This document shows, in pieces, positions 46,729 to 57,537 of a stretch of 64,000 nucleotides of DNA; positions within the stretch are counted from its first letter, which is position 1; every line of letters starts with the position of its first letter. The translations under genes were made by a program, and so were the position numbers. Under the pieces are notes generated by a model. It was not told the origin of the DNA. It saw only the letters and a program-made list of their open reading frames with translations, and searched no databases. This stretch comes from Paratrimastix pyriformis (lineage: Eukaryota > Preaxostyla > Paratrimastigidae): the NCBI GenBank assembly GCA_027972325.1, contig JAPMOS010000007.1, positions 496,501 through 560,500 on the forward strand. Direction: 5' to 3'.

Positions 46729-46951
46729 CCCACCTCTGCCTCCTCGATCATTATGTAAATATCCGGCCTCGCCGCGCGGAACAATGAGCAGAGATGATTT
46801 CACGCCCCTCAAGAAAATCGCCATCAGATTTTCTTCCGACAACCATGAACTTGAAACGGGAGAGAGAAACTAATAGAGGCCTGTCTCGAACAGGAGCCTG
46901 CCTGTTCACCCCGTTGTGTCGGAGCCTCCGCGCCTCCTTCCTCGCGTTCCT

Positions 46952-47887
46952 ATGCCCAGAGAGCACTCTTCCATCCTTCATCCCAAGTCCCGGGAGGCCA
47001 AATTCATGGGCCGAAAGGCCCATCATGATGGGAAGAAGGTGGCCATGCGCCTGGACAAGATTCACGAAAAGAAAAGTCCCTTGATCGATCTGATCCTGTT
47101 CTTCCAAGAGAAAATGACAGATGATGCCGAGACATACAGCCCCGAGAGCGTTTATCAATGGATTGAGGAGTCTGCGTTAGATTTAGGAATCCCAATCGTT
47201 CCAACCTGCCCCCTCAATAGATTTATTCACAGAAAGGACCCTGAACTTGCAGCATTCGAAGAGCTCCGCAAGAAGGGGAAAACTCAAGGCCGCGCCAAGT
47301 CTGTTTTGTGCCAGTCTTGCGAATTCCATTCCTGTCTTGCCCTGGCAGGGAAGAGTGTTTGCGTCTGCTTCGGACACAAGAGATTGAGCGGTTTCGCGCT
47401 GGATGGGATGCCCCGGATCTGGGGAAGAAAGACGTGGTCGCCCGCGTGAGGTCTGCCCTCTCTCTCCCATTCGCTCTCCTCCATCCCCACCCTGTCCATC
47501 TGGCGCCTGACCCTCCCTTGCCTCGAACTCGCTCCTTCCCAGCTGCACTGTCCCAACTTTTCCGACTGCCCAGCTTCCGAATTCTTCATCCAAATCCGTT
47601 TCTTTCCCAGATTATTTAATGGAGACGCTCGGCTGCTTCCATCTTTTATTCTCCGAAAATATGTGTCTGTCTTTCACAACCTGCTGTTGCTTCCTCATTT
47701 CATTTCGATCCGCGCACACTGCTCCTGAAGCGACCCCAACCCTCTGGGGCATGCTTGGGAAATTGTGAAAAACGAACAGCAACGAACTCAAGCGAAGGCC
47801 GAGGCTGCTGCGAGTGTTGAAGCGGCTCCGACTGCAACTGCCACCGAAGGTGGTGCGCCCATCGAAGGCGTGGAACCGACTGCGTAA
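46952..47887 (+). CDS. TMA16: TMA16-like ribosome-biogenesis factor
   Basis: TMA16 binds pre-60S ribosomal particles. Start ATG at 46952 (MPREHSSILHPKSREAKFMG, the basic HPxSRxA N-terminus). Then RLDKIHEKKSPLIDLILFFQ, YQWIEESALDLGIPI and ELAAFEELRKKG. Intron 1 (gtctgttttg...ctggcag, about 47299-47349) leads to EECLRLLRTQEIERFRAGWD, then APDLG. Intron 2 (gtctgccc...tttcccag) leads to LFNGDARLLPSFILRKY, equivalent to the D-LKxLPNIKxRKI end of human TMA16. A third intron (gtgtctg...gaacag) would add an acidic Ala-rich tail ending IEGVEPTA; this last exon is the least certain. Confidence 0.75.
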
Positions 47888-47954
47888 TTATTTTTTTTGC
47901 GCTGGGGTGATGTCATATGCATCTTTTTGGCATCGCAGAATCTTGAGGGAGTGA

Positions 47955-48556
47955 ATGCTTCCAGTTTCCCACCCAAAGCACGATGACACGACAGGGGCTG
48001 CTCCCACCGCGGTGTCAGGTTCCAACAACCCAACAACACATCAAATGGCCGACGTCGTTGCCTCGCTCGCGAAAGTTACGGGTTCTCAGTCCACCGAGCT
48101 CAGCATGGGCCACTGGATTAAATTCGGCGTCATTGCCCTCATCATCCAGGCCATCCCCTGCTTCTTCTTCACTTACATCCGCGAGATGAACCTCTTCGAC
48201 TTCCCCCTCTTTTATCTGGGTGCCATCGTGGTGGGTGCTGCCTTTTTGACCTACTCCTACGGCGAGACGGCCCGGGTCCACGCCAAGAAGCAGCGCATGC
48301 AGAAGATCTCTGGCGACCTGGAGAAGTCCTTCCCCTATGCCATTTTCTATGCCAACCTCATCTACTTGGTTTCTTTCATGGTTCTCCTCAAGCTCATTTC
48401 CTTCAACCACCTCATCCTGTCTGTACCATCCCGTTTGACGCACCCGCTTCCTCATCTGTTGCTTTCCTGGGTTACTTCATTAGCAACTCTGGTGCTTGCG
48501 TCCTCTTCGCCGGCCTGCTCACCAGCATGGTGTGCTCTTATAATCCTACTGCTTGA
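47955..48556 (+). CDS. SSR3: Translocon-associated protein gamma (TRAP gamma)
   Basis: Polytopic ER subunit of the TRAP complex that sits by the Sec61 channel. Four hydrophobic segments: WIKFGVIALIIQAIPCFFFT, FPLFYLGAIVVGAAFLTYSY, IFYANLIYLVSFMVLLKLIS, and ACVLFAGLLTSMV. A charged cytosolic loop with RVHAKKQRMQKISGDLEK lies between the second and third, as in the family. One intron at about 48420-48471 (gtctgta...cattag) joins HLIL to NSGACVLF and the protein ends SYNPTA. The first ATG is at 47955; an in-frame ATG at 48045 (MADVVASLAK) would give a length nearer the family norm. Confidence 0.85.
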
Positions 48557-48789
48557 ACCCCCCCAAATCGGCAGCTTGTTTTTGTTTGTAGTCACATCTC
48601 TTTGGAATAACATCCAAAATGCACAGAAAGTGTAACCCCATTTGCGAGGGCCTTGCTTTTTTTCGGAAAGCGAAAACAAGATCACAGCAAGAGGGGAGCG
48701 CCCGCACCGTGGTGGGTTATTGTGAACGAGGAGGGAGAAAAATGTTCGACTAGATACAAGCCATGATGAGCTCAAAAAAGAAAAAGAGT

Positions 48790-51700
48790 TTACAAAGCAT
48801 GCATGGAGGACTGCGCATCTTCACCCGCTCCGGTGGATGGGGAGGGGCTCAGGCCAGCGACGGGGGAAAAAGAAGGAGGGGGAGGGGGCGGAGAAGGTGT
48901 GGGAGCGATACTGGAGGTGTTGTTGTGTGGCGGCATGTCCAGCCCCATCATGCCGGTAGCCGGGGAGGGAGAGAGGAGGTGGTTCCCCAACATGGGTGAG
49001 AGGGACACACTGCCCATGCCCATGCCCACGCCCATGCCCATGCCCATGAAGGGAGAGAGGGACATACCCGAGGGGAGGCTCACCCCCAGCTGTGTGGTGG
49101 GGGTCGCGCTGCCCCCCTCGCCGCCCAGCAGGGGCGGTGGAGAGTACCGGGGCAGGGCGGCCGAGTCGAAGAACAGCTCGGCCGTGGGGGATGTGCTCAG
49201 GGGGTTGGCGCGGCTCTCCATCTCCTCGATGGTGGCCATGGCCATGGGCATGGACATGGGCACGGGCGACAGGTTGGCCGTCTCGCGCATGGGGGGCAGC
49301 TGCTCCGTGATGGGCGGGGTGGAGGCGCCCGCCTCACTCGTGGAGGGCCCCGCGGTGGCGGCCGAGGGGGCAGGGCGCCGGGTGGGGGACAGGGCCGCCA
49401 CGGGGGGGTAGCGGTGGAAATGGGGGAGGGAGGGCGAGGCCACCGGGACGGGCGTGGAGGAGGTGGGCGTGCTGGGTGGTGGCGGGGGCGGCGCCTCGGC
49501 GCCTTTGGTGGGCGGGGCGCCGGACGGGGGCGTGGGGGTGGTGGTGGAGGCGGGGCCGGCCAGGGGGGTGGTGGAGATCAGGGGTGTGGTTGACCGGCGC
49601 CCTTGCGGGGCGACGGGGGAGTGGCGCCAGGCGGCTGCCATCCCCGGCAGGGGCGACATGGGCGAGCGGCGGCCCAGCGGCGAGGGCGAGGGCACGGAGG
49701 AGCTGGACAGGGCGGGCGGCGGGTGGGGCCGCCCGCCGAAGAAGCTGGGTGGGGTCGAGCGCCCCGAGAGGGACGTGGGCCGGGGCGCGGGCGGGGCGCC
49801 GGCTTTGCTCGGGGTGGCGGGGGCCTCCGCGGTCGGGGGGGCCGAGGAGCGGCCCGAGGAGGAGGACGACAGCAGCGGGAGGAGCGGCCCGTGGGACGGC
49901 TGCAGGTCGGGCGAGGCCTCGATCACCTGGGCCAGCAGCGCCAGGCCCACGTCGCTCCGCTCGGCAAGCTCCAGGTGCTGCTGTCTGTTAGCGGCAGGGG
50001 AGGCGCCTGCTGCCGGCTGGCCGGCCTGGCTCCCCTCGTGGGGTGGCGGCCCGTAGGGGATCAGGCCGCCCTGCCACCCGCCGCTGTCCGAGGTGCCCAA
50101 CTCGCCGGCCAGCGAGCGGCGGGCCGGCCGGCCGGTCCGGGCCTCGTCGGTCCCGGGCGATGAGCGCAGCGGCCGGGGGTGGGCCCGGGCCACGGGCGGG
50201 GTGGAGGTGGGATTGTGGTCCGGGATGCCGCCGTCCTCGGGCTCCAGGGCGCCCCCGGCGGCCACCGCCAGGAAGCCCGTCGAGGGCGGCATGGGCGAGG
50301 GGGTGGGCGCGCCGCCCGAGGCGGCCCCGCCGCTGGTGGGCGTGGGCTGGGTGGGGGTCGGGTGCAGCATGGACCCGAGGGCCGCCAGATCGCCCTGCTC
50401 GCCGGCCGAGACGCCCGTGCTGGCGCGGCCCGAGGGGGTCATATCCCCGAACAGGGACGGGCTGACCAGCCGGCCGATCTGGGGCGAGGGGCTCTCGGGG
50501 GTGCCCATCAGGGACAGCGCCAGGATCGAGTCGTCGTCGGCCTGGTCGAGCCCCAGCAGGCCCACCCCCGAGCCGTCCGGGTGTGGGGTGCTGAAGAGGG
50601 CCCGCCGGGGCCGGGCGTGGGCGTGGGTGTGGGGCGGCAGGGGCGGCGTCAGCCCGGTGCTCATCATGGGGGCCGGCGGGGCCGAGGGCGGGGTGTGGTT
50701 GAACGAGCTCAGGGGGGAGCCGTACGGGGACATCCCCACGAGGCTCATGTTGGGCGACAGGAACCCGGCGTTGGGCGAGGCCGAGGGCGGGGGCGAGGCG
50801 TCGGCCGTCTCGCGGACGGCCGACGAGGGCAGCAGCGGGGTGGGGCCGCCCTCGGCCAGGGGGGTGCGCTGGGCCGGCCGGGGGGTCACCGTGTCGGGGG
50901 TCTGTGACTGCTGGCCCCCCCGGGCGGCCGATCGGGTCGGGGTGTGCAACAGGCTGTTGCCGCTGCTGCTGCTGGCGGCTGTCGGGGGCAGGGGCGATTT
51001 GGGGGGCGGGTGCGGCTGGCGCGCGGTGGTCGCCGTCGCGGGCTGGGCGGCGGCCCCGGCAATCAGCGGAAACTCGTCCGAAGGCTCGAGGCGCGGCTTG
51101 CCGTGGTGGTGCGGGTGGCCCTCGGGGTGGCTGCCGCCGGCCGCTGCCGCCGCCGCCGGGCTGGGCGGCTCCCCACCGCCACCGCCGACATCTTCTTCGT
51201 CGGCCTGCGTCTCATGGGGCCGCTTCCGGCGCGGACGCCCGCGGCCTCGCCCGGTGCTGCCCCCCCGGGCGCTGGTGCTGCCGGCAGCGGAGGCCCCGCG
51301 TGGCCGACGCCGGACGCGCCGCGTGGCGGGCGAGGCCGACTCGTCCGGGGAGGCGGCCGTGGAGTCGGAGAAGGGCGACTCGTCCCCGTGGGGCTCCTTG
51401 GGGCCCCCCTCGAGGGGCTGCGCCCAGTCGTTGTCCTCCCCGCTGCTGAGGGGCTCCACCGGGGGCAGATCAGACTCGCCCGCTGGGGGTGCCGAGGCGG
51501 CGGTGGCGGCGGGGTCCGCCCGGGGGTCCTCGTGGGCGAGCGCGGGATGGTGGCCGCCCTCGCCAACGGCCACCCGGCGGGGGCGGCCCCGAGGACGGCC
51601 CCGGCCACGCCCCCGCCGGGTGGCCACGGCCCCGCGGGCGCTCCCCGCAGAGGCGCGCGACTTGGCGAGGATATGTGGGGGGAGGGGAGGGAAGGCCGGG

Positions 51701-51990
51701 GTGGCGAGGCCCTGGGGGGCTGTGGAGGGTCCCGTGGCGGCGGCCGAGGAGAGCGGGGCGTTGGTGGAGGGGGAGAGGGTGCCCGCGGGGGTAGAGATGG
51801 GCCGGGGCGGGGGGAGGAAGGCCCTGCTGGGCGTGCGACGAGGCCGAGGGCGGCAGGGTGGATGTGGACGAGGGGAGCGAAGTCGGAGAGCGCGGGAGCG
51901 GCGCGGTGGTTGCTGCGGGGTGGGCGAGACAGGGTGTGTGTGTGTGGGGTGGGTGTGGGGGTGAGACAGGGGTGCCATCATCGATGAATC

Positions 51991-52027
<37 letters not shown>

Positions 52028-53369
52028 GGATCGACCGAGAACCGTCCACGGACCTTGTCCCTCATTTGGGGAAGGCCTTGACCTCGGGGAGGGCGGTCGG
52101 TGTGCCGGTCGCGACGGCAGGGGGCGCGGGCGGCGGCGGAGGCGGCGGGGCGAGGCCTCGGTCTTCATGAGGGGCCCCAACACGGGCGTCTTCATCATCT
52201 CGGGGCTCCCCGAATCGGGCTCGTCCGCCTCGGGCCCCTCGGCCCCCTCGCGCCGGGCCGTGCGCCGGTCGCTGTTCTCGGGCAGGAAGGACGAGTCCAG
52301 GGTGCCCGTGGCGTCGAGCTGCTGCATGGCCCGCTCGAAGAGGTCCCCTTCGACCAGAAGCGCAGCAGCGAGTTCATGGTTCTTGCAATCGTTCTGGGCG
52401 CTGCAGGAAGAGAAGAATATTGTGGGGGAGGGAGGGAGGGAGGGAGGGGGGGTGGATCAAATACGACCGGGTTGGTTTATAATAATTTAATATTAATATT
52501 TTGAAGAAGAAAAAAAACGAGAGATGAAGGGACGCTCGGGGGTTGAGCAGACCGTCCGGGGACCTCCTTGGAGATTCGGGCCCACTGGTTGAAGTGCTTC
52601 CGCCAGGCGACAATCAAAGAGATTTTTCCTCTTCGGTCCAGTTCTCCTTCTTAATGCGCGGGTTCAGGTGGTTGTGCCACCTGCCGGGGGGGGGGGGGGG
52701 GGGGGGGGGAAGAGGGTGTGGTGCCTGGGGGGGATGGAGGCGTACGAACCTTTCACGGCACTGTTTGTGGGAGCGGTTGGGGACGCGCTCGGCGATTTTC
52801 ATCCAGTCCTTGGTCCCACCGTTGGCCCCACATTCGGCAACAGCCTGCCGAAGCAGGGTGTCCTCCTGTGGCCGACAAGGATGACCATGGAGCATTACGT
52901 GTAAGAAGGCAGGCCGGTGACGGACCTCCTTTGTCCACTTGCCTTTTTTATGCTGATCGTCATCATCAACAGCCCTTTTCTCGGCCGGGAGCACAGCAGG
53001 CGACGATTTCCTAGATCACGCACACCGTTATTGCCGGACGATCGGACACGGGAACACAGACTCTTCAGGCAGTGGCGGTGGCGGTGGCGGTGGAGGCGGC
53101 GGTGGTGGCGGCGGTGGTGGCGGAGGCAATGGCTGGCGGGAGGTGGTGGACGGAGGGGATGATAGTGGCGCTGGGATGGCTCCGGGTGGGAAGGCTGGAC
53201 GTGGTGGCGCCCGAAAGGTGGGCATCATGTAAGGCGGCGGAATAAACGCAGCGAACCCCGGAGGGGGATAGTAAGCTTGGGGATAAGGAGAAGCGCCCAT
53301 TGGTGCCATAGGAAGAGCAACAGGGGGAGGATAGAAAGATGGTACTTGTGGGCGGTGCTGGGGCTGCAT
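48790..53369 (-). CDS. Two-repeat Myb protein with AT-hooks and long disordered tail
   Basis: Probable transcription factor. Exon 1 starts at 53369 (MQPQHRPQVPSFYPPPVALP) and is Pro-rich. A 39-bp intron (gtgtccg...gatctag) precedes KRAVDDDDQHKKGKWTKE. The Myb repeats follow across introns. Repeat 1 reads EDTLLRQAVAECG, KDWMKIAERVPNRSHKQCRE, then R(W). Repeat 2 reads HNHLNPRIKKENWTEEEKSL, then IVAWRKHFNQWARISKEVPG with RSAQ-DCKNH. Trp spacing is that of R2R3/CDC5-type Mybs. Further on are basic AT-hook-like blocks RRGRGRGRPRGRPRR and RGRGRPRRKRP (51620-51230), then about 750 residues of Ser/Pro/Thr-rich sequence ending at 48790. A poly-G intron at about 51985-52030 separates the region after PSPNEGQGPWTVLGRS; its borders are uncertain. 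Confidence 0.82.
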
Positions 53370-53518
53370 CAAAATGACTGTCCTGTTCCGATCGAAGCTG
53401 GGGAGGGCGGCGGTATGTGCCGCAACGGTTGCAGGACGGGGCCTATAAAGCCGTGACTCAGTAGGCTAAGTTTGCAACCGTTTCTCGATCTCCCTTGCTC
53501 GTGGGGGCGGGCATTCAA
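53370..53518. promoter_or_regulatory. Divergent promoter with Myb sites and TATA box
   Basis: 149 bp separate the Myb-gene ATG (53369, minus) and the EF-hand ATG (53519, plus). It contains gcaacggttgc (53422-53432, with CAACGG at 53423-53428) and gcaaccgttt (53474-53483), an inverted pair sharing AACGGTTGC. TATAAA lies between them at 53444-53449. CAACGG fits the YAACKG Myb consensus and the AACGG core of cell-cycle MSA elements. Feedback control of the Myb gene and co-control of the EF-hand gene are inference. Confidence 0.55.
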
Positions 53519-54803
53519 ATGGATTCTCTATCTGATGCCCAGGTATCTGATTTTGTGGATGTTTTTAATTTCTTGGACCGAAAGAAACACGGATCTATTG
53601 AAATTGATGACCTCCGGGAAGCCTGCGAAAATTTTCGGATTTCTGTTTCGCAAGAGCAACTCCGGAACACCATTGCTGATCTGGATGCCGATTGCAAAGG
53701 AGCGGTTTCTTTCCCGGCTTTCATTCTTATGATGGCCACGCGCCTTCAGGTCCCCTTCCCTCCTCTCCGGTGCCCTCCACCACCTTGCCGCCGTGGTAGC
53801 GAACAACTGTGCCAGAAATGGTTCAAGACGCATTTATCGTCCTAGACCACGCAAACCTGGGTTATTTCACCTTGGAAGAATTGAGACTGGTCTTCCGTCC
53901 CCCTGCGTGCCGGCGCACTTGGCTTATAATCATTAGCTTCTGATGGAAGTTGGCTACACAGTGACCAAGGGTGAGATTGCGGCCTTTGTGGATGCTGCTT
54001 GCCCCGGCCACGACGGTCGGATTACCGCCGAGGTCCGACCCCTCCCCACTCTCATTGTGCTGACCCCGACCCCCGGGTTTTCGACTTAGCGTCTTCAAGA
54101 GCTGGCGCGGCACAGCGGCATACAGATGGCCTCGTCGCCGCCTTCGTTTGATGGCATCGTCTCCCAACTGATGCGCCGCCAGCAAGAGCTGATCTCCGAG
54201 GCCGACCACCGCGCCGTCGCCGAGGGTGCCGTCGCCGGAGGGAATGCAGGCGCATCCACCGGGAATCGCAGTGTTGATGTTGCCGCCCGACGCCGCTGGA
54301 ATCATCTGGCCCACATCACCGGGGTGCATCTGCCAGCACAGAGCGGTGCCCTCCCAACAACGCCGCTCTCCCCGGCTGCGGTCCGGCCGCCTGCCCTGAG
54401 CACCCGAGCTCCGCCGCCCTTGCTTCGGGGTGGGTCGACGGGCACCGATCTGGCTGGCAACAGTGCCCAGCGAGCCACCGCCACGGAGGAGGCGCCTGAC
54501 GCTGCAGCCGTGTTGAGACGCACGCAGCTTCACCACATCCCGCGACCCTCTTCCGGTCGCCCGACCGTTGAGGCGACAATGACACTGGAGATACCTGCCA
54601 GACCCAAGAGAACAGGATACGAGAAGCCCGCCGAAAGGGCCACGCAACCTGTCATCCGACCAAGGACGGCAGCGCCGGCATCATGCAGGACTGGGACAAG
54701 CACGAAAGCCGAACATGCAACAACCACGACTCGGGAGGGACCACCGGGGAAGGGTGTATGGCGATCGGGTACAAGTCACAATGTACATGGCGGGCTCCGA
54801 TAG
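53519..54803 (+). CDS. EF-hand protein (centrin/calmodulin-like) with basic tail
   Basis: Exon 1 (53519-53749) holds two EF-hands, FNFLDRKKHGSIEIDDL and IADLDADCKGAVSFPAFILM; both lack the Glu at loop position 12. Exon 2 (after a gtccccttcc...gtggtag intron) carries FIVLDHANLGYFTLEELRL, a more canonical loop ending EE. Exon 3 (LLMEVGYTVTKGEIAAFVDA) has a fourth loop, ACPGHDGRITAE, again degenerate. Introns gtcttcc...cattag and gtccgac...cttag are consistent. The last exon adds about 230 Ala/Thr/Arg-rich residues to the stop at 54803. Most loops look poor for calcium, so a structural role like centrin or myosin light chain is possible. Confidence 0.8.
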
Positions 54804-54884
54804 CCCTTTTCGTGGAGCAACTCTGCGTGTCAGTTTATGGTTCCCCGGGCGAAAAAGATTCTCCCTTTTTTTTTTGACCAACAA

Positions 54885-57499
54885 ATGAACCCAAGCGAAG
54901 ACGTCTTCAGCCTGATTCCCGATGAAATCCTGTCTCTTATCTTCAGCAATCTCCCTCGTTCCGTTCATTCAGTTGTAAAGTCCGTGGTCCACTGTCTCTC
55001 ACTCGCCCCGACATTCGCACCTTAGAAAAGTGTCCCGACGTTTCCTGATTGTTGCTCTGCAGACGAAGCCAAAGGGATCCCATATTAATATCGCCTTTTT
55101 GGGACATGTTGACTGCGGCAAAGTCTGTTTTTTTCGTTGGAGCAATGCACATCCCATATCGTTGTCCGCTTGTTTCAGTCGACCATCGTCGGGCACCTTC
55201 TCACGAACTTGGGAGTGGTTGAGCCTGCTACTCTCGAGGAATACGCTCGTGGCGCCCGGGATATGGGCAAGGAGAGCTTCAAGTATGCCTGGGCGACTGA
55301 CCGCCTCACCCCGGAGCGCGAGCGGGGACTGACCATCCAGGGGGCTGCTACCCGGCGCTTCGAACTGGCCGAGGGGTTCGTCTGCAACCTGATCGACCTT
55401 CCGGGGCATCGCGATTTCACGAAGAACGCGCTCCGCCTCCTGTCGCTGGTCTGTGGCCTGGCCCGTCGACTCGACCCCGTCCCAACTGTCCGCAGGCCGA
55501 CGTGCATGTGCTGGTGGCGGCTGCCCCGATGGGCGAGTTCGAGGCCTCCGTCTCGGCGGGCGGGGCCATCCCCGTGCACACGCTGCTCTCGTACGCCACC
55601 AACATCCACCACCAGATGGCCACCCGCCGGGGCAGGTCTGTCCGACCCCCGGGGGGGTAATGATCCCCCGCCGACAGCACCGTCCCAACCTCCCCCACCT
55701 CGCTAGGCCTCCGCCCCTTGTGGTTGCCGTGAACAAGATGGACGACCGGTCCGTGGTCAACTCCCAGGCCCGCTTCCTCGAAATCCAGGAGGTCCGCCCC
55801 CGCGTCCCTTTCCTCCCGTCCGTCCGCCCCCCCCCCCTCCCCCCCCCGCCTCCGCTTCATTCGCATGTGGCTGCCCACCCTCTGCTCCGGTCCTGTTAGG
55901 AACTGGGCAAGGTGCTGGGACGGCTGCACCCGGCCAACCCGCTGAGCTCCGGGCCGCTGGACGAGCGCTGCATCCCGATGGTGCCCATCTCGGGCTGGCT
56001 GGGCGAGAACCTCACCGCCGTCCACCACCTGTGCCCCTGGTCGCCCCGCCCGCCCCGCCCCGTCCGATCCCGGCGCCGTCATTCGGCGCGATCACGGCCA
56101 CCCCCCCGACCGACCAGCTGGGCTGACTTTCGATGTCCTCGCCTCCCCCCTCGCCTCGCCTCGCCTCGCCTCGCCTCGCCTCGCTTCGCCTCGCCTCGCC
56201 TCGCTTCGCCTCGCCTCGCCTCGCTTCGCCTCGCTTCGCCTCGCTTCGCCTCGCCTCGCCTCGCCTCGCCTCGCCTCGCCTCGCCTCGCCTCGCCTCGCC
56301 TCGTCCGCCCCGCCCTGTCTCATCGTCATCACCACTCCCCCCCGACCGGCCGCTGGGCTGTATTGCCGTCGTCCATGCCTGCCCTGGCCTCGCCCGCCCC
56401 GCCCGCCTCGCCTCGCCCCGCCTCGCCCCGCCTCGCCTCGCCCCGCCTCGCCCTGCCGTGTCTGTGCAGGTACGAGGGCCCGTCGCTTGTGGATGCGATG
56501 CTCTCCCGGGCGGCCATGGTGGAGGCCAACCAGCCCGGGCCGCTGCTCCGGGCCCGCATGCTGCAGGCCACCGAGGCCCCCATGATGGACCAGCTCCGCT
56601 TCCAGGTGCTCGTCCGTCATCACCCCGGCACCCCCCCCCCCCCCCCGCCCCCTGCCGCCACTCCTCCACGCCACGCCCCCACCCACGGCCCGCCCTCGCC
56701 CAGGGCCACGTCAGTCCGCTGTTTCGCATGGGGGGCCCACATCCCACCCGCCGCCCGTCGCGACACCCCAGCTCCTCAACCAACATCCCACGTGTCCATC
56801 CCATCCCATCCCATCCCATCCCATCCCATCCCATCCCATCCACGTCCGTGTTCAGGTTAGGGCACCACCGGCCGGGCGCCGGTCATCCTGGGGCCGTCCG
56901 TTCGGGCGAACTCCACGTCGGACAGCGGATCCGCTTCGCCGGGTCTGCATTTCCCAAAAAAAAAAAACAAAACAAAAAAATACTACATTCATCCTCCCAT
57001 TCTGAGTGTGTTCATGAGGTCCCACCCGTGTCAAAAGCAAAACAGCAAACCGCCCAACCCCCGTGGTGGGATTCGGCGTTGGTGAGTGTGGGCCGTGCGC
57101 CTCGTCCCCCGTCTCGTCCTTCCCCCTCCACCACCTGACCACCTGACCACTCCACCCACACCCTCACCCCCACCCCACCCTCACCCCCACCCCACCCCCA
57201 CCACTCCACACACCCACGCCGCCCCTCCCACGCACCTCGGCCAGGCTCCGGGCCCCGTCTTCGATGCGCCAGCGGCCCTTCGAAGCCCATCGGATCTGCC
57301 GCGACACCGTCCTCGAGGCCCTGGCCCTCAACCAGGCGCCCCGGCGGCCGCCCAGGGGGCCCGGGTGCATATGCACGAGCGCAGCGGGCCCGCCAGGAAT
57401 GTCATCGCCCATTACCGCAACTCGGGCACCCTGCGGCAGTGCGTCGAGGTGGTGGGCCGGGTGGCCAGCATCCAGATCGATCGCAAGGTCCCTCCACCG

Positions 57500-57537
<38 letters not shown>

